DNA of 64,000 nucleotides, from assembly GCA_947685225.1 (NCBI GenBank), contig CANTUV010000024.1:54278001-54342000 (forward strand), written 5' to 3'. Both the position numbers and the translations under genes were made by a program. Under the pieces are notes generated by a model. The model was not told where the DNA came from. It worked only from the letters and a program-made list of their open reading frames with translations, and ran no database searches. Of this stretch, positions 46,084-58,061 are shown piece after piece. This DNA is from Garcia nutans (taxonomy: Eukaryota; Streptophyta; Magnoliopsida; Malpighiales; Euphorbiaceae). Every line of letters begins with the position of its first letter. The stretch's first letter is position 1.

Positions 46084-48066
46084 TGTGAGCGGGGATTTTT
46101 GCCCCCACTCCCATGTGGAATAGTTCTTGTAATGTCGGCACTGTTAGGCTTGGGGCCTTAGAAAACACGGGCCTAAATTCAAAGAAAATGGAGTTGTCAC
46201 CCGGATGGGCCTATAAAATAGAAAGGGGTGGATGACTCAATTTCTAAAGAAACTCCAACCCCCTATTGGGTTTGGAAAGTTGGGTACATTTGGGAAAGGT
46301 GAGAATGACCCAGCACCATCATAACGCGTGGTTCATTGGAATTGGCCTCTTTTTCAGGTCTTAATATTATTAAATTCGTAATATATTAAAATATTATCCA
46401 TACTACATGCAAGGAAGATAAAGAAATATTCATTAAAAATAAGAAAGTTCAAACCTATAAAATGGGCACCGGTACAAAATGGAAATTTGCCCTTACAATA
46501 GTGTCTAATGTCTAAAGTACAAGTAAATAAAAATAGGACACCCACCGATTGGTGGAAACATGTCTCTTACAATTATCCCAAAGTCTTTAAATAAATTAAA
46601 CTACATAAAATAAATAAATTAAACAACTAAGGCACCCATGAGTAGACACATGCCTTTTACAATTCTATAAAAAATACAATCAATAAATACTTAATACTCA
46701 TCCATGATAAAGCAAGTAATAAAAAAAAAAAACCAATCATTACATAAACAATTGTAAATTAAGGCTAAACTAATGAAGTTAAAGTTAAATATAAAAATTA
46801 CAATTTATAAATAAATCTTAATATTGACTAATTAATGTATTATAGGGAGTGACGACGAGGATCGAGCTTGAGGGGGATCGGGGGCAGTGCCTCCAAAAGA
46901 TAAATGGTTTATAGGATATAGTTTTGTTGGGAAATTAGAGTTTCTATGTAAGCTAGAGTTTTATATTTATAGAAATTAGGGTTTTAAAATATAAACTAGG
47001 GTTTAAGGAATTAAGGTTTGGAATTAAGGTTACTGGGATTTCTTAAATAAATGTTAGGGTTTTTAAAACTATAATTTGAGATCTCGATTGTTCAAAATTG
47101 ATAAATAGGGTTTTAGATAATTTGATATTGAAATTAAATCCAAAGCTACTGGATTAAATAATATTGAATGAATTAAGATATGGAGATTTTAAAACCAATG
47201 AAAACAAGCTACTAGATGTTTTGTATAAAATCAAAGGCAAAAGAATAAATTAACGAACAAAGACAATTCAACGAATAATAATAATAAGTGAACTACTATC
47301 GAAAATAAATGAGTTAAGTTACAAAGGCAAACCTCCATTCTTTGATTCCTCCAAAACTGAGAGTGTATTGATCCAAGCTTTTTACCCTACTAGGCTGCAC
47401 CAACTTGCAGCTTTGGTTGGATGAAGCAATTTGAGATGATGATCAATGGTCACTGCCTCTCAATTACTGTGTGTTAATTCTATTTTTCTTATGCTTTTCT
47501 CACTTGTTTGTTAATAATTTTTGGCTAGTAGCTCGTTAATTGATGTGTTACTCTTCGTTAATTGCTTAATCCAAATTACCAATCCTCTCTCTATCTTAGA
47601 CTTTATTATTTATAGGCAAAGAAAATCAAACCCTAATACTAATCCGAATCCAAAATGATTTAGGAAATTAATAAGCACATGGTCAAATTAGCAGTCGATG
47701 GTGAATTGGCTATACCAATTCACCCTAGGCAGGGCCTCTGGTGAATTTGCATGGCCAAATTTGCCACAGGCAAGGCCTATGGTGAATTTTCCATTCCAAT
47801 TTGCCACAGACATGGCCTGTGGCAAATTGGGCGTGCCGATTTGTCGGTTCATTGGGTCTTTTCAAACTTTATTTTATTATTATATTTTTCACATTATTTT
47901 ATATTTATATATTTATATTTTATTTTTATAATTAATATTATAAAATAAAATAAATATTATAATTTTTCTTTTTTATTATTTATTATTATATTATTATTTC
48001 TTGGGATTTTAATATTGTACCAGACCATTTTAGGCTTAAAATTATTTATTTTATTGGGACTTACAG
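46084..48066. repeat. TGTGAGC-family LTR, copy 1
   Basis: Starts TGTGAGCGGGGATTTTTGCC, closely like 57933, and shares the sequence through the CCACCCGGATGGGCC region. The likely end is GGGACTTACA at 48066, matching GGGTCTACA of copy 2. The left flank ATATC is not repeated after 48066, so this is either an LTR attached to leftover internal sequence (48067-48352) or a rearranged solo LTR. A palindromic block with TTTGCCACAGGC / GCCTGTGGCAAA lies at 47697-47850. Confidence 0.75.
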
Positions 48067-48352
48067 TGGTTCTATCGACTCACAGACCGAGATGATCAAC
48101 TGAAGTGTACTAATTGACTCCTTTCAGATGCCACTTTAGGTCTTGCTTTAGAAAGACAAAATGCTTCACATTTACGGCTTTATCTTCAAGATGTTGAGAA
48201 CATGAGTGGTGACACCCAAGCAGCATAGTCAGGGATACATACATTTCAAACTATGTTTCAGTATGTCAGTTGGTAGCTTCTACATGACCTTGCTAATAAT
48301 CATTTACTTTGCCCAATGTGTCCTTTGAGATTCGATGGTTCAACAAACTTCT
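48067..48352. other. Unclassified segment next to the TGTGAGC LTR
   Basis: No recognised gene. A plus-strand frame near 48128-48229 encodes about 33 residues with heptad-like character (LALERQNASHLRLYLQDVE) before TAG. It could be the start of the internal region of a TGTGAGC element: bases 48068 on read TGGTTCTATCGACTC, in the PBS position. That is inference. Confidence 0.35.
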
Positions 48353-48771
48353 TATAGCATCCCCCTATTATTTTAGTTGGGCCCGGCTTATAGCCCAGCC
48401 TTTTCACCATCCCTGTCTGTCGGGGGTTCGCCATAGTACTTATTCACCTCACGGTTCCCGAGCAGTGATTTGTTTATTTAGCCTCAAATGAGGTCGCCTC
48501 CCTCATTCGAACCTGTGACCTCCTCCCTTAAGAGGAAACCATGAGCTCCTCCCTTAAGAAGAAATGGTACTCGTTCAGCTCATGGTTTCTTCTTAAGGGA
48601 GGAGGTCACAGGTTCGAATGAGGGAGGTGACCTCATTTGAGGCCAAATAAACAAATCACTGTTCGAGAACCGTGAGGTGAACGGGTACTGTGGTGGACCC
48701 CCGACAGACTGGGATGGTGAAAAGGCGCGGCTCTAAGCCGGGCCCAGTTGAAATAACAGGGGGACGCTATA
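48353..48771. repeat. 419-bp inverted repeat, probably two head-to-head SINEs
   Basis: Two 195-bp arms (48353-48547 and 48577-48771) are reverse complements with about 90% identity and no net length difference, around a 29-bp spacer. The right arm, read plus-strand, begins AGCTCATGGTTTCTTC and has CACAGGTTCGAATGAGG about 30 bp on, like pol III A and B boxes of tRNA-derived SINEs. Both outer ends read CTATAGC-GTCCCC-like. The spacer itself repeats part of the head. Mirror-image ORFs across the arms are artefacts. It lies 15 bp left of the next LTR. A foldback MITE is the alternative. Confidence 0.75.
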
Positions 48772-49223
48772 GTTAAAAAGATAATTAAAACACCCCCATA
48801 CCCCATATACGCACACCGCATACACCCACACAACATGTGATATACATATAGAGGATTTAAGAGTGTCACAGTTCATTTTAAAACAAACCGATCTTTATGA
48901 TTAAATCAAATCATCATAAGACAAAATCTGAATAAAGTAAAAACATTTAACTCATGTTATAGAAATCAATAGAGAAAACATTCCTTGTTAAAATACATAT
49001 ACATATATCTTCATTACCGCAAAAGTTTATCTAAAATATTTGTTTAATAAGCAGCGAAAAATGCTTATGGTTCCATCAAAATCAATAGGTACAAAAATAT
49101 GAAATTTATACATGCTAGCAATTTGTCTCTGATCTTGATGTCCACAACTATCTTTAATCTCAAGCCTAGACTCGACTCGGTCTAGACGAGCTCTCAGCCA
49201 CAATTGGATCTACCCTGTCACCT

Positions 49224-49261
49224 GTGCGATGAACCACAATCGCACTGAGCAGAAAGCTTAG
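49224..49261 (-). other. Conserved LTR double hairpin followed by AGGT (third chromovirus)
   Basis: Element sense: GTACCA, stem CTAAGC/GCTCAG (one mismatch), then a perfect seven-pair stem GTGCGAT/ATCGCAC, then AGGT. Compared with LTR1, T replaces C at one side of the second stem and A pairs with it on the other. Confidence 0.8.
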
Positions 49262-50290
49262 TGGTACAAACTTTGATTCAACATAGATCAATGCGATGCA
49301 CATGCACAATATATATGAATATATCAACTCATTGCATTATATCTCAACATTTTAATCATTTGCATCACATTTCATAATTCACATCAAAATAAAGACAAAC
49401 ATGGGCCCAAAATGAAACTGATATGCTATTCAAAGTTCAGAGTTACTGCTTTGGTCCATATTGACACCTTGTGTCTAGCCCCGTAGGCAATATATATATC
49501 CATGGATAATGCAATAGACCCAGTCTCTTAAACCTCAACCCGGCTAGACCCTTGGGCCCCAGTATCATGGTCCTTAACCCGGCTAGACTGTTACAATTTT
49601 TGAGGCTTAAGACCCAGTCTTTTCACCTCAAAAACCTCATATTTATCATTTATCAGCTGGGCTCGACTTATGACCTTGTCTTTTCACCTGCCCAAAAATT
49701 CATATGCATGCCGCCAAACCCAAAACTCTAAAAATTGAATAACATACTTGGCACACAATTAATTCATTTATCAATTACTTTCATAATTCCATTTTCATTT
49801 CATTTCTCATAATCAAACTAGGCTCATTGACTTCTTATATCATCTTTTCTCATTTTTCTCATTCTTCTCTTTTATATCAATGTCAATTTGTTCCATTATG
49901 GTTTCACATATCTCATCACTTTATTCAACATTTATTTTTATTTACAACACATTAGTCATTTGCTTTGATACATCAACATAATTCACATTATGCATATCAT
50001 AACATATAACTCATTTATCAATAATATTTATCAAGTAATCTAACACATTTCTCAAATCAATGTGTTAAGTCCTAATGTCATGTAGATGTATGCAATCATT
50101 CAAAGTTTGTACTTACCTCTAAGAGCAATAACACCACTCTATCAACTTCCTCTTCCAAAATGTCCCTCAAACCTTGGCTTGGATGACCGAATTCTCTTCA
50201 AAAACTAATCCAAAGGTGATCATACACACTCACTTAGAGATACACATAAGCAAATAAGGAAGAGAACTATTTAGGGCAAACTCTACACTT

Positions 50291-50642
50291 GACACGCTCA
50301 ACAACACGGGTGCGTCCCTGACCGTGCCCTAAAACCATAACACAAAAGCTTTGACACGCTCAGTGACATGGGCATGTCACTGCACGTGTCAAATCTCCCC
50401 CAACACAGAAGCTATGACACGCTCAGTGACATGGGCGTGTCACTGGGCGTGTCATTCTTCCCATAACACAGTATCTATGACAAGCTCAGTGATATGGGTG
50501 TGTCACTAGACGTGTCAATCCTACCACAACACAGAAGCTTTGACATGCTCAGTGACATGGGCATGTCACTGGACGTTTCGCCAACCCAGAAAATAGAACC
50601 AATGACATGCCCAAAGACATGGCCGTGTTAATGGGCGTGTCA
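50291..50642 (-). repeat. Six 62-63-bp palindromic GACACG units
   Basis: Units start at 50291, 50353, 50416, 50479, 50542 and 50604, with GACACGCTCAGTGACATGGG and CACTGGGCGTGTC arms. Same period and core as LTR1-3 but different unit sequences. Confidence 0.9.
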
Positions 50643-51529
50643 GGCCAAAAATCCTGAAATCGACGCCAACAAGTCCACATCCAACAAACACCTTCTTAAA
50701 ACCCTTTTCCACTCCAAACAACCTTAACCGAAACCATCAACACCCATATAATACTTGAGTAAACCTCAAAATAACTCAATCACAAACATCAAGACACAAT
50801 CACAACCATATTTCACAACTCAAACTTACACCATCCACCCACTTGACTCTTTCACAAAACTTAACCCTTTTCTCTTTAATCCAACCCCAAATATCAAAGT
50901 TAACAAGACAAAACACTTCAAACATACCAAATCAACCAAAAACAAATCTACAACAATCATTCCAACAAACCCAAAAACACAACCCAAAAGAAAACAAAGA
51001 AAAAAGTTGGAAACTTACCAAAAGTGAAGAAAATCCTTAAAACTCCAACTTGATCTCTTGAAAACCTTCAAACTCTTCAGTTTGGAAGCAACAAAGACTC
51101 TTTTCCTTTGGTTGATACTGGTGGCCGGCCAAAGAGAAGAAAGAAGAAGAAGAAGAAATACAAATAAGAAGAAAGTCAACCTCTTTTAACCAAACACTCT
51201 CTCCTCAAATCACTCTCCACCAAGAGTTTAATTAATAAAATTTTAAACCCAATGACATCATCTTCCACTAACTTAATTAATTCCATTTAAATAACTAAAA
51301 TATCTCTTGACCAAAATAAGACATAATCTTGTATATATTGTATTTATCTCTATATACATAACATATAAACTTCGTCCTCTTATTCCGTTTTTCCTTTCTT
51401 AATTAAATATATGCTCAAAATCTTTTAATTCAATTTCAACAATTAACATTCCAAAATTTTAAGTTATCATTTGGGATATTACAATTCTCCCCCTCTACAA
51501 AATAATTTTTTCCTCGAAATTGCCTGTTC

Positions 51530-52876
51530 TTAAGTCTGAAATAACTGGGGATACTGATCTCGCATTACTTGCTCACTTTCCCAAGTTGCCTCTTCCTTAG
51601 CATTATTCTTCCAAAGAACCTTCACAAGTGGTACTTTCTTATTTCTCAACTCCTTCGCTTCATGTGCCAAAATAGCCACTGGTTCTTCTTCGAAAGTCAG
51701 ATCTGGACTCACCTTAATAGATTCCACCGACAAAATATGAGATGGATCTGATCTGTACTTCCGTAGCATAGAAACATGGAAGGCATTATGGATTCTATCC
51801 AACTCAGGCAGCAAAGCGAGTCAATAAGCCACTGGTCCAACTCTCTGCAGTGCTTCATAAGGTCCAATAAAATGGGGACTCAACTTCCCTTTGAGGCCAA
51901 ATCTCAAAATTCTCTTCCAAGGATACACTTTCAGAAAAATTTTATCTCCAATACTGAACTCTATGTCTCTCCTCTTCAAATCTGAATAGAATTTCTGTCA
52001 ATCTGAAGCTACTTTTAACTGATCCTGAATTATTTTCACTTTCTCTTCTGTTTCTTTAATCAAATCGGGACCAACCAACTTACCTTCTCCAATCTTGTTC
52101 CAACATAGAGGCATCTTGCATCTTCTACCATACAATGCTTCATAAGGTGCCATTCTAATACTGGACTGATGATCGTTGTTATAAGCAAACTCAATCAATG
52201 GCAAGAATCTATCCCAACTCCCAGAGAAATCAATGACACAGCTCCTCAACAAATCCTCTAAAATCTATATCACTCTCTCTGACTGCCCATCTATCTGAGG
52301 ATGAAAAGCAGTGCTAAAATGTAACCGAGAACCCAAAGCATTATGCAAACTCTTCCAAAACCTTGAAGTAAATCGAGGATCTCGATCAGACACTAAAGAA
52401 ATTGAGACTCCATGCAACTTCACTATCTCATTGATATACAGCTCAGCTAACTTCTCAAGAGAATAGTCCATCCAAACTGGAAGGAAATGAGCTGTCTTCA
52501 TCAACCGATCAACAATCACCCAGATTGCATCATGCTTCTTCTGAGTCAAGGGCAAACTAGTCATAAAATCCATTGTCACTCGCTCCCATTTCCATTCTGG
52601 CACTGATAAAGGTTGGAGCAACCCCGAAGGAACTTGATGCTCGGCCTTCACTCTCTGACAAGTGAGACATTTGGATACAAACTCCGCTATGTCCCACTTC
52701 ATACCTGACCACCAATAATGTTGCTTCAAATCATGATACATCTTGGTACTCCCAGGGTGCATAGCAAAAGCTGACTGATGTGCTTCCTCCAAAATAATCT
52801 TTCTCAGTCTTGCATCATTAGGAACACACAATCTATCTTTGTACCAAAGGCTGCCATCATTCCTCACCCGAAAATC
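51530..52876 (-). pseudogene. Integrase and chromodomain fragment of third chromovirus (broken)
   Basis: Minus-strand sense: zinc finger HPGSTKMYHDLKQHYWWSGM ... CLTC, catalytic D in RVTMDFM, SDRDPRF, IDGQSERV, then chromodomain VAILAHEAKELRNKKVP ending at 51530. Stops lie at about 52258, 51995 and 51815; at least two look like CGA to TGA changes. Upstream it ends abruptly at the deletion junction into LTR sequence. Confidence 0.88.
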
Positions 52877-53528
52877 TAGAGTTACTGCTTTGGTCCATAT
52901 TGACACCTTGTGTCTAGCCCTGTAGGCAATATATATATATCCATGGATAATGTAACAGACCCAGTCTCTTGGACCTCAACCCAGCTAGACCCTTGGGCCC
53001 CAGTATCTGGGTCCTCAACCCGACTAGACTATTACAGTTTTTGAGGCTTACGACCCAGTCTTTTCACCCCAAAAACCTCATATTTATCATTAATCAGTTG
53101 GGCTTGGCTTACGACCCAGTCTTTTCACCCACCCAGCAATTCATAGGCATGTCGCCAAACCCAGAACTCTGAAAATTGAATAACATACTAGGCACACAAT
53201 TAATTCATTTATCAATTACTTTCATAATTCCATTTTCATTTCATTTATCATAATCAAATTAGGCTCATTGCCTTCTTATATCATCTTTTCTCATTTTTCT
53301 CTTTTATATCAATGTCAATTTGTTCCATTATGGTTTCACATATCTCATCACTTTAAAAAACATTTCTTTTCATTTACAACACATTAGTCAATTGTTTTGA
53401 TGCATCGACATAATTCACATTATGCATATCATAACATATAACTCATTTATTAATAATATTTATCAAGTTACCTAACATATTTCTCAAATAAATGTGTTAA
53501 GTCCCAATGTCATATAGATGTATGCAAT

Positions 53529-55660
53529 TGTTTAGGTCATTTTTGTACTAGTTTTTAGTATGATTTTATGTGTGTTTTAGTTAATGTTTTGATTGATTTT
53601 TGTTTTAAGTTTGTTTAAAGTGTTGTTTTTGGGTTTAAGTGCAAAAACACCCTTGGAAGATCAAAACAGGGCAAGAAAAGCATGAACCAATCAAGACATG
53701 GCCAAGCCAAGCAAGACATGGCCATTTCCCTCAAAAGAAATTAAAGGCAGAAGCAGACACACTCAAAGACACTGCCAAGCCACTAGCCATGTCTCATTCA
53801 AAGAGCAAATCAAAGAACAAGCCAAAGAAGAGAAGGAAAAGAAGGAAAATGAGCAACAGAAGTGGACACACCCAGTGACACAGCCAAGCCTCTGGCCGTG
53901 TCACATGGCCATGTCCCATTTCATGCCTAAGACACTTGAGCAAGCAAATAAGGAAAGAAAAGAAGCAGAGACGGACACCATCAAGGGACACGGCCAAGAC
54001 ACTGGCCGTGTCTTTGGCCGTGTCTCACCAAGGAAACTAAAGACAGCAAGGGACACGGCCAGAAGCTTGGCCGTGTCCCAAGAAAGAAAATCAAGAGACA
54101 CGGCCAAGCTCCACATGGCTTGGCCGTGTCACCTCTCACCACCAAAGAAAAGAAAGAAAGAAAGAGAGAGCCAGTGAGGGACATGGCCAACTGGCTTGGC
54201 CGTGTCCCATGGAACATCAAGAGACACGGCCAAGCCACTCTTGGCTTGGCCGTGTCACCTTAAGGAAAGAAGAAAAAAAATGCAAGAGACACGGCCAAGC
54301 TACTCTTGGCTTGGCCGTGTCACACCTGAAAAATCTGATTTCTTTTGCACGAAGTGGGGAACAAGTGGGAGACAATGCCTTGTGCTTGCCAAAAAGAAAT
54401 ATTAAATAAGAGAATAGTGGGGAACAAAGTGAAATGGTGTGAGTTAGAAGGCATGGGTGTTGATTTTTGAATGAATTAAAAGGAGAGGAAGAGGAAATTG
54501 GAAGGAGTTCTTGGTTGTTCTTCAACAATTTCTGCAAAAACGTGGGAGAGGGAGAGAGTGACACTCTCCCTTATCCCTTCACCTCCAAGCTCCATTTCCA
54601 TCCTCTCCACCTTCTCCATCTTCCATTGATAAGATCTTTGAGGTTCTTTGGGATAAATTGGGTTAACAAGCTCTTGAAGGTTGAAGAAGCTTCATTGAAG
54701 GGATTGGTGACTTGAGAAAGCTCCATTCCATCTTCCAAAGGCAAAATCAATTGAAGAGTTGGTGAATTGAGAAAGCTCCATTCCGAATTGCAAGGGGAAT
54801 CAACCATTGAAGAGGGCTTGAGTTCTTCATCAAATACATCAAGTGTAGCTTGGAGGAAGACTAGCAATCCTACTCTTGGCATCTTCACAAGGGGTTTTTC
54901 TAATCTCTCTTTTAATTCATTTCTTATTGTTGTTGTTGTATTAAGATATTGATATTGCAATGCACAATTTGTATTTGTTTTATATTGAGTTGAATGAATG
55001 TTATAAATTGATGATGTTGAGCTAAATACCCATGCCTAGGGTTTGTAGTATATTTGGTTGAATGCTTTGATTTGATATTTCCATTGATGTTCCCTGTTGA
55101 TTGGTTGATTGTATTGTATTAAATGCTAGGTTGATAGATTAGCTACCTATGGATCTTTGAATATTGGATGATGGACTGAGAGGTGAAATCCAATATCGGA
55201 ACTATACAATCAACCACCCTATGAATGAATTAGAAATATAAGTTCTAGGGTTTCATTAATTTGATAATGTGAAATAATTGGTTATTGCTAATTCATGAAT
55301 GTGAGAACTAATGGATGAGTAATTGACTAATTAACCTTAAGGAACAAATTAATTACAAGGTTATGTTAATGGATAATTGAGAATTGGGTTTTGATTGAAT
55401 GGACCTATAACCCTAGGCACCTTCCCAAGAATCGATTCGATCTTGTACACCCACACACATTAATCTCTACGCACGGTTAAATTTAGGTTTAATTATTATC
55501 GCACCACTCCAAACAATAAACTCTCGCATTTAAATAAATTGTCAATCAAGCTATTACGAACCACACCTTCTTGGGGAAACGACCTTGGGGCGATCACCTT
55601 TGCTACAGCTACCTCGTATACTTGCGAGTGACGCTTTGTAGTAGTACGTAATTCGAGCAC
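53529..55660 (+). repeat. Solo LTR of an unrelated Ty3/gypsy-like family (Athila/Tat-like)
   Basis: The sequence absent from the partner LTR starts TGTTTAGGTCATTTTTG and ends near ATTCGAGCAC. The T-rich start with CAAAAACACCC, and an end with GGAAACGACC and TCGTATACTTGCGAGTG, resemble Athila/Tat-type LTR ends; family assignment is tentative. Flanks GCAAT and AAAAT form only an imperfect TSD. It contains perfect hairpins (53987-54321). ORFs in it (for example 53639-53878 and 53698-54177) are low-complexity K/E-rich read-throughs, probably not genes. Confidence 0.7.
53987..54321 (+). repeat. Array of long GACACGGCCAAG hairpins
   Basis: Six inverted repeats of the form GACACGGCCAAG(C) ... (G)CTTGGCCGTGTC, with stems up to 14 bp and loops of about 0-15 nt, separated by purine-rich spacers. 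The outer core GACACG/CGTGTC equals that of the chromovirus arrays. Confidence 0.92.
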
Positions 55661-57000
55661 AAAATCATTCAAAGTTTGTACTTACCTCTAAGAGCAACAA
55701 CACCACTCTATCAACTTCCTCTTCCAAAATGTCCCTCAAACCTTGGCTTGGATGACTCAATTCTCTTCAAAACCTATTCCAAAGGTGATCATACACACTC
55801 ACTTAGAGATACACATAAGAAAATAAGGAAGAGAACTATTTAGGGCAAACTCTACACTTGACACGCTCAACAACACGGGTGTGTCCCTGACCGTGCCCTA
55901 AAACCACAACACAGAAGCTTTGACACACTCAGTGATATGGGCGTGTCACTGCATGTGTCAATTCTCCTCCAACACAGAAGCTATGAGAAGCTCAGTGACA
56001 TGGGCGTGTCACTCGACGTGTCAATCTTCCCACAGTGACATGGGCGTGTCAATCCTACCACTACACAGAAGCTGTGACACGCTCAGTGGACGTGTCACCA
56101 ACCCAAAAAATAGAACCAATGACCCGCCCAAAGATATGGTCGTGTTAACGAGTGTGTCAGGCCAAAAACCCTGAAATCGACACCAATAAGGCCACATCCA
56201 ACAAACACCTTCTTAAAACCCTTTTCCACTCCAAACAACCTTAACCAAAACCATCAACAACCCATATAATACTTGAGTAAACCTCAAAACAACTCAATCA
56301 CAAACAACAAGACATAATCACAACCATATATCACAACTCAAACTTACACCATCCACCCACTGGACTCTTTTACCAAACTTAACCCTTTTCTCTTCAATCC
56401 AACCCCAAATATCAAAGTTAACAAGACAAAACACTTCAAACATACCAAATCAACCAAAAACACATCTACAACAACCATTCCAACAAACCCAAAAACACAA
56501 CTCAAAAGAAAATAAAGAAACAAGTTGGAAACTTACCAAAAGTGAAGAAAATCCTTAAAACTCCAACTTGATCTCATGAAAACCTTCAATCTCTTGAGTT
56601 TGGAAGCAACAAAATCACTTTTCCTTTGGTTGATAATGGTGGCCAGCCAAAAAGAAGAAAGAAGAAGAAGAAGAAATGTAAAGAAGAAGAAAGTCAACCT
56701 CTTTTAACCAAACACTCTCTCCTCAAATCACTCTCCACCAAGAGTTTAATTAATAAAATATTAAATCCAATGACATCATCTTCCACTAACTTAATTAATT
56801 CCATTTAAATAACTAAAATATCTCTTGACCAAAATAAGACATAATCTTTTATATATTGTATTTATCTCCATATCCATAACATATACACTTCTTCCTCTTA
56901 TTCCCTTTTTCCTTTCTTAATTAAAATATACTCAAAATCTTTTAATTCAATTTCAACAATTAACATTCCAAAATTTTAGGGTATCATTTGAGATATTACA

Positions 57001-57089
57001 CTTTTCTTAACTTGAAGGCTTTGTATGACAAAAATATTTTTTTTAAAACCTTAAAATCATATTTTGACTTTATCAAATCAATGTCATTA
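57001..57089. other. Short unassigned AT-rich gap between two LTRs
   Basis: 89 bp with no recognisable content; probably older target DNA. Confidence 0.5.
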
Positions 57090-58061
57090 TGTAACACCCT
57101 TATACCCAATACATGTACACTACATACACCCAACATATGTAATATACGTATATAGGATACAAGAATGTCACAACCCATTTTAACAACATAAATCTTCCCT
57201 TATAAAATCTATATAAACTTAAAACATTCAACTGATATCATATAAATAATAAATAAATCATTAATTGTTAAAACACATATGTATACTTCATTACCAAAGG
57301 TTTATCCAAAACATTTTTGATAGTTTGACTAATATACATAAATACATGAAATCGATATGTATAAAAATATAAAATATATAGATGCTGGCAGTTTGTCTCT
57401 GATCTTCATGTCCAACAATCAACTCTGCATTCAAGATCTCAAGCCTAGACTCGACTCAGTCTAGACGAACTCTCCAGCTCAACCAAATCTACCATATCAC
57501 CTGCGTGATGAATCATAATCGGGCTAAGCCAAAAGCTTAGTGGTACAAACTTTGATAACAATATAGTTCAAATGCAATGCTAATGCACAACACATAAGGA
57601 TATTATATCTCTTAACATTATATCTTGATAAATTGCTCAATTGTTCCAACAATTCATAATTCACATAAAAGCAAATACAAGCATGGGCCCAAAAGGATCT
57701 AATATGCCATTCAAATTTTAAAGTTACTATTTTGGTCCAAGATAACAACATTTGTCTAGCCGAAAGGCAAATCATAATCACAATGATGATTATCTCATAT
57801 GTAACATCTCAACTAGGCTTCAAGGACTAGGCCCAACCCAGCTTCAAGGGTCTGCTACATCATGTAACACCCAACTAGGCTTCAAGGACCAAGCCCAACC
57901 CAGCTTCAAGGGACTATTATGTCATAGGCATGTGTGAGCGAGGATTTTCACCCCCACTCCCGGTGGAATGGTTTTTGTGACTTCGAAACTGTTTAGGCTC
58001 AGGGCCTTAGAGAACACGGACCTAAGTCTGGAGAAAATGGAGTCACCACCCGGATGGGCCA

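Larger units (their letters stand above)
48786..51483 (-). repeat. 3' LTR of third chromovirus (about 2.7 kb)
   Basis: Ends TTGGGATATTACA at 51483, followed by the PPT ATTCTCCCCCTCTAC (plus strand, 51484-51498). It has the double hairpin at 49224-49261 and the GACACG array at 50291-50642. Confidence 0.9.
48786..57000 (-). mobile_element. Third chromovirus, internally deleted
   Basis: Minus-strand element: 3' LTR 48786-51483, PPT, chromodomain and integrase fragment to 52876, then a direct jump into the middle of the 5' LTR at about 52877. Gag, protease, RT, RNase H, the PBS and the inner ~650 bp of the 5' LTR are gone. Related to the tandem chromovirus (same PPT, similar integrase) but with diverged LTRs. 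The 5' LTR remnant is further split by the solo LTR 53529-55660. The left terminus is degraded (TTAAAACACCCCC in place of TGTAACACC) and no TSD is visible. Confidence 0.85.
52877..57000 (-). repeat. 5' LTR remnant of third chromovirus, split by an insertion
   Basis: 52877-53528 and 55661-57000 align with 49433-50092 and 50093-51483 of the partner LTR. The GACACG array (55860-56160) has fewer and more decayed units. The end, TTTGAGATATTACA, is at 57000. Confidence 0.88.

Noticed and set aside
48309..48869. Paired ORFs with similar peptides on opposite strands
   Set aside because: A direct result of the inverted repeat 48353-48771.
53639..54177. K/E-rich plus-strand frames in the solo LTR
   Set aside because: They read through hairpin and purine-rich repeats; composition explains the open frames and there is no domain.
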